Below, piece after piece: positions 46,186 to 55,385 of a DNA stretch of 64,000 nt. Origin of the DNA: Mucidula mucida (taxonomy: Eukaryota > Basidiomycota > Agaricomycetes > Agaricales > Physalacriaceae); contig JADNYV010000123.1 of the NCBI GenBank assembly GCA_015501055.1, forward strand, positions 1 to 64,000, in the 5' to 3' direction. Position 1 is the stretch's first letter. Each line of letters starts with the position of its first letter. A model generated the notes under the pieces. That model did no database searches and was not told the DNA's origin. It saw nothing but the letters and a program-made list of their open reading frames with translations. Both the position numbers and the translations under genes were made by a program.

Positions 46186-46460
46186 TTGTACATCAACGTG
46201 GCACCCACCATCCACCACCGAGGAGTCAAGACTGTCTCGGACGGCACTCTTGGTTCTTCTACTCTTTTCGACGGCCTCTTCCGTCTACTTCTTTCTCGTT
46301 CCACACTTCCTGCCAGGGCTCAGCATCTGGTTCGCTTCATTGAAAATAGAAGTTTCTGGTGGAAGACCTACACAAAGCAAGGGCATTGAGCGACCTTGAG
46401 CGCTCTTGAGCGACGGCAAGATCATCGATCAGGGAGGGCATCAAGAATTTGAAATACTGG
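46186..46460 (+). repeat. Paralogue of the hAT target locus
   Basis: The plus frame encodes SRSTLPARAQHLVRFIENRS then FWWKTY, followed by DNA AAGATCATCGATCAGGG. The same sequence, reversed, lies on both sides of the 10-kb hAT element: 60182-60290 (minus frame STLPARAQTWKG, RSFWWKTY) and 50145-50182 (CCCTGATCGATGATCTT). This copy is uninterrupted and so approximates the pre-insertion site, with about 30 extra bases of GAGCGACC-type repeat at the junction. Confidence 0.7.
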
Positions 46461-46775
46461 ATAGACAAGCAGGAGCCTACATGAGCACACGTTTTGCATC
46501 GGTCTCCTGAGCATGAAACAGACGCCTGAAAGAAAAGGATAGACGCGACGTGGACAGCATGAGCTTCTCCTCAACTCATGCGACAGCTTCTATGACTTAA
46601 CACGACCGGCGACAAAGCGAACTCGGGATACTCGGGCCGGAGAGTGTTGATGAAAACGGACCGAGGTTCACCATCTTACTACCTCCATCGCGATTCGATA
46701 CTTACTTGATTTCAACGCGCCTTTCCTTGTCACCCCGTTTACTGAGAGGCATCCTTAGTAAACGCGGCGATTGAT

Positions 46776-47501
46776 ATGGTGACAGCTTGTTTCACGGTTC
46801 CTACACGCCACAACAGTGAGCGACGTCTTGACGGTATACATCATTTCCTGATGACGCGTAGTTCATCTCTAATGTCGGACTGCTGCAAGCCGTTATGGAC
46901 GAGTACCCTCAACGGGGGGGAGTTCTTCGAGAAACTGTTAAACTCACCGATCAAGGGCAAGTGCTGGCAGGACATGTTCGTGCCCTTGCCCGTCAGGAAG
47001 TATAGATTGGTCAAGGAAAAGAGGCGGAGTTTGATGCGGTTCTTTCAGAAGCCCAGGCTTGTGAGAGTCTACTACGAGGCAGAGGGTCGGCTCCCTGGGA
47101 TGGAACTAGTGACGATCGGAAACTTGAAGGACTGGGTGAATCAGAAGCTAATGGAGCTAAACACGGAGGACAGGTTCGTCGTGTCCACCGTCGAGAGAGG
47201 TATCTTGCACGTTGAGTGGACGGAGGATCCTAGCGAGTGGTTGGCCAAGGAGGTTTTAGAGCTCCCGAGTGACCTCTTGGTGGGCAATTCCCCGTGGTCG
47301 CAGAGTAACGTCTTGGACGAGGATGGTGGGAGCCTTCCCAGACGTACTACGCAAGCGCATTCTCCAAGGCGCCCCTTATCTATCTGGCGGCGCTCAACGC
47401 GGATATCGCTGTCTGCCTTGCGTAGATCTATCTTAGGATCAGCGCTGGTAAGGGACATTAAAAACGCGCCGTGCCGAGATGTTATGCCAATGAGTTTCTG
47501 A
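46776..47501 (+). CDS. Array family, short gene (copy F)
   Basis: This 241-aa frame starts MVTACFTVPTRHNSERRLDG. The full core is present (LWTSTLNGGEFFEK, GKCWQDMFVPLPVRKYRLV, LVRVYYEAEGRLPGMELV, STVERGILHVEWTEDPSEWL). It has the same out-of-frame type of tail as copy E. It is followed by the coiled-coil-gene fragment (47520-47660) and the beginning of a long-copy 5' flank (47720-47795: TGGCGTAATGCCAGAGGCAC), which is cut off. The FMO copy begins 240 bp later, so this marks the edge of the array. Confidence 0.55.
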   Translation: MVTACFTVPTRHNSERRLDGIHHFLMTRSSSLMSDCCKPLWTSTLNGGEFFEKLLNSPIKGKCWQDMFVPLPVRKYRLVKEKRRSLMRFFQKPRLVRVYYEAEGRLPGMELVTIGNLKDWVNQKLMELNTEDRFVVSTVERGILHVEWTEDPSEWLAKEVLELPSDLLVGNSPWSQSNVLDEDGGSLPRRTTQAHSPRRPLSIWRRSTRISLSALRRSILGSALVRDIKNAPCRDVMPMSF

Positions 47502-48038
47502 GAAACAGGTATGGGTAAATGCATTCACTGTTCCTCGACTTGGTTATTAATTTATCTATGCAGCCGTCGCCGCATTTCTTTCTGCCAGGATACAACTGCT
47601 ACCTCGAAAGTCACTCCCTTGTGTACTTGACTTGTTTCTCGTCTTCTACCCAGCCCTACCGCACTTACAAATCGACTACATACACCTCGCTGTCACGACT
47701 CCCGCCTTTGGCGGGAGCTAAAGAAGCCACCTAGACACGTCTGGCGTAATGCCAGAGGCACAAGACCGGGACCCACTGATGGTGCTGAGAACAAAAACCG
47801 ACTTGTGTGAAACCGAAAACCGTATACAGTTCAAACAGAGAGACCCGAGGAATGGAACAGTCTGACCGTAAGAAAAGACACGAATGAAGCGTTGGTTCAA
47901 GGGCAACATGGCGGTCGAGACCACGCCAGGCTAAGTTCGTGAGATTTCGGCAAATTGCGACATCATCCTCTAGTCTATCACCATCATGATCGTCCAATTT
48001 TCACTCTTTGCTTCAAACCCTCTCTATCCAGAACCACC

Positions 48039-49501
48039 ATGACCCCGAAGCGCATCCTGGTTATTGGCGGCGGACCCGCTGGGCTCGTGTCACTGCGAAA
48101 TCTGACTGATCGGGGCCAATTTGAGCGCGTTGAGCTCGTCGAACGAAGGGACGACGTTGGCGGTGTATGGTGAGCCCAATCGCGCCCTTTCTCGCACCGA
48201 AAAACTCAAGGAAATTGCCAGGTACTTGGATGACCCCAAGGAGGGAGATACCAAGCCCCGATGGCCCTCACCGGCGTATCCTGGTCTAGTGGGCAACGTC
48301 CTCCCCGAGTTTCTCTCGTTCTCCCAATATCCATTTCCCGAGCCGCCTTCTACGCCTCATCAACCGTTCCCTACTCTCGTCGAGACCTATCACTACCTTC
48401 GCGCATTCGCGGACCCGTATTTGAAGAGCGGCCATATCAGACTGAACACGGAGATTACATCTGTGGATGAACTCCCAGACGGTCGTGGCTGGAATGTTAG
48501 CTTCAACGACTGGAATACTGGCGGGGAAGCTCGTCAAGAGACGTGGGACGCGGTGGTCGTTGCCGTTGGATGGTACGACAATGTGGTTTGGCCAGAGACG
48601 GAGGGTGTAGAAGAGCTCAGGGCGAAGAACCTTGCGATCCACGCGAAATGGTGGAGAGGAGCGAAGGGTTACGAGGGAAAGGTACGCTCCTACGTTCTAT
48701 GGTTCGCATTGTCTAACCACCAAGTAGCGCGCTCTGGTCATTGGTAATGCTAACTCCTCCAACGATATTGCCGCGCAACTCGCGGCCGTCGCCCAAGATC
48801 CGGTGTACCGCAGTATTCGACGCCCCGCTTTCCCCGGATTTCCTAGTCTTCCCAATGAACGCATCAAGGACGTCGCGCCGGTCGTCAAATACGCGCTAGG
48901 CCCAGACGACAAGATTACCGCTACGCTCAAAGACGGTACCATCATATCCGATATCGATACAGTTTTCATCGGTACCGGATACGAGCCGCATCCCAAGTTC
49001 GTGCACCTCCTCAACGAGAAGAAGGAGCTCCAGTCGCTCATGACTCCCCCACCGACGCCGCATCGTATCCCGTCGCTGCACCGCTACATTTTGAACGCGC
49101 ACAACCCCAGCCTCGCGTTCATCTGCTCTACGATGTGTTATACCCCGTTCACCATCGGTGACCTGCAGAGCACATGGCTCGCGCTTGCCTGGCGTGGAGA
49201 GATCGCGTACCCGCAGACAGCGGAAGAGCGACTTGTGTTTGAGCGGGATCGCTTGAAGGCGATAGCTGATTGGGTCGCGACGTTGGATAACCCGTCCGCG
49301 TTGTTCGTGTATGGAGTATTGGGAGCGTATGAGGAGGAATACGCGATCGCGCTCAAGGAGGATGTGGTCAAAGCACGTCCCGAGTTGAAGGATGTGCTTC
49401 CAGAGTGGAGTGAGGCGAGGACGAAACATCGGGAGGCGATGTATCCTGTCAAGTTTGGGGCGTTAGAGTGGACGCGGGCTCAGAATGAGTTGAAGAACTA
49501 G
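48039..49501 (+). CDS. Flavin-containing monooxygenase, copy 2
   Basis: Exons 48039-48169, 48222-48681 and 48728-49501 have exactly the lengths of copy 1 (131, 460, 774 nt), as do the introns (52 and 46 nt). The product is 454 aa with VIGGGPAGLVSL, DDVGGVW, VIGNANSSNDIA and VFIGTGYEPHPKF. Exon 1 differs from copy 1 at two bases and intron 1 at none, whereas exon 3 differs at many mostly silent sites. The 5' flank is only loosely alike. All key motifs are intact, so both copies could be active. Substrate unknown. Confidence 0.85.
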
Positions 49502-49735
49502 AGTATGTGGTAGGAATATGTATATAACTGTAGAGCACTAAGTAAAACCTTTCTCAAAGGATGACTTAAAGGGAGACAAACTACTATACTTACCTGAATT
49601 GTTTTTTTGCAGGCTAAAAAACTTTATCTCAACATATTCATTATATTAATGTGCACCACATGTAGTCTCATTTTAAATGTAGAGCCCACCTCCCGTAAAC
49701 ATACATACTTACATTCTTGCCCATCTTCCACCATC

Positions 49736-49931
49736 ATGTCTCACAGATTCTGGAACTTGTTCGACGCTGCGCTACTCGTCCTGCAGATCCTAGCAAGATT
49801 AGTGAACATCAAACAAGGTATGTGCTTGTTACTAGACCTCTTTGCTGACATTTGGTACAGTCTACATTGTTGTTGTCATCGCTGCAAACTTGACATGTTG
49901 TACTTTTGCCAACTTTGTTCCTCATTTGTAG
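49736..49931 (+). CDS. Short membrane-protein ORF, probably partial
   Basis: Exon 49736-49817 (MSHRFWNLFDAALLVLQILA) joins across a 43-nt intron to a second hydrophobic segment (YIVVVIAANLTCCTFANF), ending at TAG near 49931. Only about 50 aa. The gene may continue with another intron or may have been truncated by rearrangement near the hAT insertion. Confidence 0.3.
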
Positions 49932-50182
49932 GTTTGGTCGCCGACGTACAAGGAAAGCAATCCCTTGACCAGCAACCACCAAGCCGAGACATTGTTTGGG
50001 TTGACCTTCGCTTTGTCGCCCCAGTCATATATGCTGGTGTGAAGTCATCAGGGAATGAGAAGTTCATGGTTGTCCAAGTTGCATCTATCCTTTTCTTTCA
50101 GGCATCCTGTTATATGCTCAGGAGACCAATGCGAACTCATGTAGGTATTTCAAATTCTTGAGGGCCCTGATCGATGATCTTG

Positions 50183-50190
50183 CTGTGCTG
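50183..50190. repeat. hAT target-site duplication, left (CTGTGCTG)
   Basis: The eight bases CTGTGCTG directly precede the left TIR. The identical octamer follows the right TIR at 60174-60181. Eight-base duplications are the hallmark of hAT transposons. Confidence 0.9.
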
Positions 50191-50202
50191 TAGAGACCTC
50201 AA

Positions 50203-50400
50203 TGAGTAATACTCGGATCAGACCCGCGATCCGAGAGCTGAGTACTTGAGGCCGAAAGGGCATACTCGTGATCCGGAACTTACTCGATCCGCGCTGACTC
50301 GCAAGTCAAACGAGTTGAGTACTCGCGAGTTTGGCGAGTACTCGAAGACGATCCGGATCAGTAACGAGTCGCAAATACTCGCAGATCAAGCTACATAATA
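50203..50400. repeat. Subterminal ACTCG/GAGTA repeats of the hAT element
   Basis: Motifs such as GAGTACTCG, ACTCGCGAGT, TACTCGTGATCCG and ATCCGGATCA recur many times in both orientations here. They recur again at 60000-60150 (TACTCGTGATCCG, GAGTACTTG). The clustering inside both TIRs fits a transposase-binding region. Confidence 0.65.
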
Positions 50401-50439
50401 TTGTAATAAAACTGTACATAAACAACCACTTTGTAATAA

Positions 50440-53400
50440 CTACTCATCAGATTTACCTTTCCGTGCGGCTTTTTCGTTGAAAATCCGAATTACTTGCTCA
50501 ATAGGCACAAGGCCTGACTTGAACCAATCCTTCAACATGACACAGGCGCGAACAGACTCATCCAAAAGGTTGAAACAATGTTTGGTGACCGTTAAGCCAG
50601 CCACCGAAAACATCCGTTCAACATCCGTCGATGTAGCTAGACTGATCATCAGTAGAAGAAGATGGAATAAAGAAGCAAAGCATACCCGGCATGCTCAGAA
50701 AGTCCAGCGCCATCAGCGCCAAGGCTCCTTGCATCGTCATTGTGGTCTTACCCTTGTCGTCGGGTACATCCAATAGAGCCGCCCAATAGCGGACTGGATC
50801 GACACAAGTTCTGACTGGCGGTGTTGCCAGGTAATCCTCCAAGACGTCCACGGTCTGATTGAGTCCAAAGGTTGCTATGTGCGCGAAAGGATTTGCCGTC
50901 GCTGCCTGTAACTTGATGATCAATAAAGATGCATAAATGATAATACAAAATGTACCGGATCAGCAATAGCTGGTGGTGGCGGAGCTGGTACCAATGGTCG
51001 GTAGCGTTGAGACCATTCATCTCGCACATGTTCCACAGCGGCGGTGATCCAATCTTGCGGCCAGTTCTGTGACACGAAGTACGACATTTTGTAGCGAGGC
51101 ATCATGACTATAATAGAATTAGAGCTAGCAACGAATAGGAAACAGCAGACGTACCCATTCCAATTCGAATCATGATGTTATCGTCCGTCTTGGCATAGTA
51201 TTTGAGGATGGTTGCTTGACCAGCGGCGGCGGTGGCACGGATGACGGCAAGCTTCTCGGTGTTGATAATCACTTTGTCGAGGGCATCAACTAAGGCATCC
51301 ATCGTTGGAATGGTCTCGTAGATGAGCGGAATCTTGGAACGACAGATAAGGTTTGAAGCCTGCACAAAAAGCAGTTAAAAACTCGAATTAGACTACAAAT
51401 TTACAGAGAGCATTGGCGTAAATACATGGAGAAGGTCCTTAAGTTGTTCAATCATAATCCACTCGCCGGGGGTGAGCTTGAACTTCCTGAGTTTCCGTTT
51501 TGCCACCTTGTTGAACTCCGGCAGTTTGCATAGAGCATCAAGGGGCTCTTGCAGCTCAAGGGCACGTTGGAGGACGGGGAAGAGAGAGTTTCAGCGAGTG
51601 GCCACCATTCGAATCATCTTCTTTGGCTTCATCTTTGCCTTGACACATTGAGCAGCGAGGGCCTCTTGCATGACCTGGCTGTTGAACACACGGTTACCAA
51701 GCTTCATAATCTGGAAGACGTTAGACCCAAAATACAGATAGAACGTAGCACATACCTTCGTGACACCTGCTCTCGCAATCTTCCAATCATCCTCCAACAG
51801 CTGTTTAACCTCCTCCAAAGCCGCAATCAACTCATCCAATTCACCCTCGATAGCCGCCTCGCAATCCTGGTCCTGCTCGTCCATAGCCGAGAAGTCGGTG
51901 AGGGTGGACATGTCCTCCTCCTCATCAATATAAATATTTCCCTCCTCATTGAAATCCTTGGTAACATTGTAATTGTCGAGACCTTTCTTGATAAGTTTCT
52001 TTGAAATGAATTGCAGCATGACGGACTGTTAAGGGTTAGATGAATAGACCAAGGATGAAGCGTTGATAAAGCATACCTTGGTTCCCAGGTCAATCTAATG
52101 CCCGCAACAACCAACAAAGGTTTCCTCCCCCACAGGACTGCTTGGTGGCAGCATCTCTCCCATTTCCCGAACCATTGCTGGGTTGGTGTTGGCGTTGTCG
52201 CCACAGAGACCGAGAAGTTTTGCCAGCATTTCGAAATTGTCCAAGGACTCGTAAGTACGCTTGGCGAAATATCCAGTGGTGTATCGCTCATGCAGACTAT
52301 ACAACAGTTAGTCTCACTCAAACGACTAAGTGTAGCACTTACGGTACCATGTCCAGATTGATTTTATCAATGGCCGTCTTCACGGGATTGAAGAAAATTG
52401 CATTAAGACCTTGGCTCAACCGTTTTCCGCCTGACGCCCAGCCGTTAAAGACTACATGAATGCGACCGGGAAGTGCCTATAGCCAACAATTAGATTGAGG
52501 ATATTGACAGAAAGCAATGGATATACCTTGAGTTTGTCTTTGACGACCGCCTTTGTAATGTCGTACACCTCCTTGACATCCTTCGAGAGGGTGTTTGCAG
52601 AGATGAGACGTGCATTGGGCATGAACATCCGAACTATTTTACGAAAAGGTTCGTCCTCGACAAAAGCAAATGGACGAGCGCAAAGGGCAACTTCTTTGAT
52701 AAGAAGATAGCGAAGCCGCCCATGGGAGTACATCAAACCATGTGCAAAGGCGGTGATTAACGGCTGACTACCCACAAGAGCCTTGCACGTCTAGACATGC
52801 CGAACCAGATTGCTGGTGCTAGTGTCAGAGAAAAGACGGGGAACCGACTCTTCATTGTTGCTGAGACAAGTCAGACAAGGTAGAATATGCAAGACTACAT
52901 GACTTACTATCACTGGGCGAAGGCCTCGGAGTTTTTGGGAAAAACCCCGGTTAAAGAACCTCAAGAGTTTTAACAATTTTTTAGGTTAAAACGATTTTAA
53001 AACTATTTTAACATTCTTTGAAGTATTTCAACCAAAGATTTGAGTGAAATTTGTCTTAAAAATATTAGTAAGAACACCAAAAGCCAAATTAGGAAATTTT
53101 AGAGTAGTTTTAAGGTTAAAATTAGGTTAAAATTATCAGAACTTGTATTTTAACGAGTTTAATATGGTTTTCAGCAAAAGAGTCACAAAGAAATCAGAAA
53201 GAATATAGTTAAAACTTTAAGAAGATAGTCAGGAGAGATTTTATGATATATTTAGAGAGTATTAATAAATATTTATAAGGGAATTTTTGATGAGAATATT
53301 AGAAAAGAGGTTCAGAGGATTTTGACTGAAAAAAAGATGAAAATTGTGTAAAGAATTGTAAAATGCAAAACTAAGAGATCTTTAGAGAATTTCCGCCATC

Positions 53401-54966
53401 GTAAGGTGAAATTTCTTAAAAAGTGTTTCGAGAGTTTTTGATGAAAATAGAACTAAAAAATAGAGTGAAAAGTAAGGTGAAAACGTCAAAACCAAAAGCG
53501 CGATAATACAAGAAGTACTGTCATCAGTGCAAGGTCACTATACTCAACACAAGGCCCAGGCAAGGAGTACTGCAGTCAATGCGAGATCAACACCGGCAAC
53601 ACAAGGAGTACCACAGTTAATGCGGGTTAACACACTCAACACAAGATCAATGCAAGGAGTACCGTGGTCAATGTGTTGACCTCGCATTGACTGTGGTACT
53701 CCTTGCATTGACAGCATTGACCCTGCATTGACTGTGGTACTCCTTGCGTTGCCGGTGTTGATCTCGCATTGACTGCAGTACTCCTTGCCTGGGCCTTGTG
53801 TTGAGTATAGTGACCTTGCACTGATGACAGTACTTCTTGTATTATCGCGCTTTTGGTTTTGACGTTTTCACCTTACTTTTCACTCTATTTTTTAGTTCTA
53901 TTTTCATCAAAAACTCTTGAAACACTTTTTAAGAAATTTCACCTTACGATGGCGGAAATTCTCTAAAGATCTCTTAGTTTTGCATTTTACAATTCTTTAC
54001 ACAATTTTCATCTTTTTCTTCAGTCAAAATCCTCTGAACCTCTTTTCTAATATTCTCATCAAAAATTCCCTTATAAATATTTATTAATACTCTCTAAATA
54101 TATCATAAAATCTCTCCTGACTATCTTCTCAAAGTTTTAACTAGATTCTTTCTGATTTCTTTGTGACTTTTTTGCTAAAAACCATATTAAACTCATTAAA
54201 ATATAAGTTCTGATAATTTTAATCTAATTTTAACCTTAAAACTACTCTGAAATTTCCTAATTTGGCTTTCAGTGTTCTTACTAATATTTTTAAGACAAAT
54301 TTTACTCAAATCTTTGGTCAAAATACTTCAAAGAATGTTAAAATAGTTTGAAAATCGTTTTAACCTAAAAAAATCGTTAAAACTCTTGAGGTTCTTTAAC
54401 CGGGGTTTTTGCCAAAAACTCCGAGGCCTTCGCCCAGTGTATTTGCAGATGAAGCGCATCCCCCATTTCCCAATCCTCTCGTTATAGTAAACAACAGGTT
54501 CCAAGAAATGCTTGTAGGTCGCAGAAGTCCAGCGTTTCGACTTGCGCACTAATGAATAGGTTAGTATGTATGTATACCAATCAACGTAGAACCTACCAAG
54601 CAAGGCCTTTCAGTGGTCCTCGCTGTCCTTGTCAGTGTTGTCGTTGATGGGCTCAAGCGTGTCAATAGAGGAGGTGCCGTCATCCAAGTCCAGGATGTCT
54701 TCCTCCGGCTCGCTTGCAGGGCGACTCAAAAACTCTTTGATTTTGTCCTTGTCCCCAGAACCAACTTCCTGTTTGATCTCCTTGTCAAAATCAAGTGGAG
54801 ATGTGGCCCGCAAGCGACCACAACTACTGTGATCACTGCGACCACGAGCACAAGCACAAGCGGCTCTGGCTCGTCCACCCCGACCGCGTTTAGCAGCGGG
54901 CTTAGAGGTCCCACCACGAGCAGTGCCCTCAGTAACGGTGTCAGCTCAAGTGCGTTTGGGAGGCAT
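50440..54966 (-). pseudogene. hAT transposase, inactivated
   Basis: From ATG 54966 the minus strand encodes a basic start (MPPKRT, SKPAAKRGRGGRARA), an acidic segment, KRWTSATYKHFLEPVVYYNE, and a BED-finger-like region split by the palindrome at 52911-54439 (MRFICKY, then TSNLVRHV). Next come LITAFAHGLMYSHGRLRYLL, VFNGWASGGKRLS, LGLCGDNANTNPA (catalytic D block), RWNSLFPVLQRALELQEP, MMPRYKMSYFVSQNWPQDWI, and the C-terminal dimerisation motif ATSTDVERMFSVAGL. The order matches hAT transposases, with short introns between. Inactivating changes: TGA at codon 7, TGA after DKDSEDH, TAG between RHV and TCK, and FNGW where FDGW is expected (52444-52446), removing the first catalytic Asp. Confidence 0.8.
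52911..54439. mobile_element. CACTG-ended foldback element, 1529 bp
   Basis: Almost the entire element is one inverted repeat. It begins CACTGGGCGAAGGCCTCGG and ends with the reverse complement, arms meet near 53675, and by eye mismatches are only a few per hundred bases. TAT flanks both sides (52908-52910, 54440-54442). CACTG termini with a 3-bp duplication are features of the CACTA (CMC) superfamily. The centre contains repeated CAAGGAGTACC.C.GTCAATG units in opposite orientation in the two arms. There is no coding sequence, and the arms are AT-rich. It lies at the first base of a splice donor in the transposase gene. Confidence 0.8.
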
Positions 54967-55385
54967 GCAGAGAATAATGAGCAGTTGGACATGATCAAAC
55001 TTTTATACCATGTCAGACGGGAAACAGAAATGGAAAACATACAAGACATACCAGTGTGAACTGCTAATTTGGGATGCAATTGATAAAGCTGAGGAGTTGC
55101 ATGTGGCTTGAATAATGCACCATATGCTGTTATTGCAGGCAGTTAGCGAGGGAAAAAATATATGCAGAGTATAATCACCAAAAAGCTGCCAACGGCAATG
55201 CAAAGACGGGCGCATGAGAATCTACGGCAGAAAGTTAGGAAGAAATGAGGAACATCTGGCCTAAAGGTACCTACCTCGTCCAATGGTGATGGATCCATCT
55301 ATCAATGACAGAACGTTCTAGAGAGTTCTAAGTCCTGAGCGGTTGTCCGTGGTGGTGTGGCATTCCGGAAAAAGCAAAAAACTGC

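Noticed and set aside
53520..53830. Repeated CAAGGAGTAC units resembling a CRISPR-like or satellite array
   Set aside because: The repeats are mirrored across the centre of the foldback element and have no unique spacers; they are part of the palindrome arms.
54726..55079. Hydrophobic minus-strand frame (VLVLVVAVITVVVV) suggesting a membrane protein
   Set aside because: It is the wrong frame of the Arg/Ala-rich N-terminus of the hAT transposase; the valine run comes from a GC-rich basic-repeat stretch.
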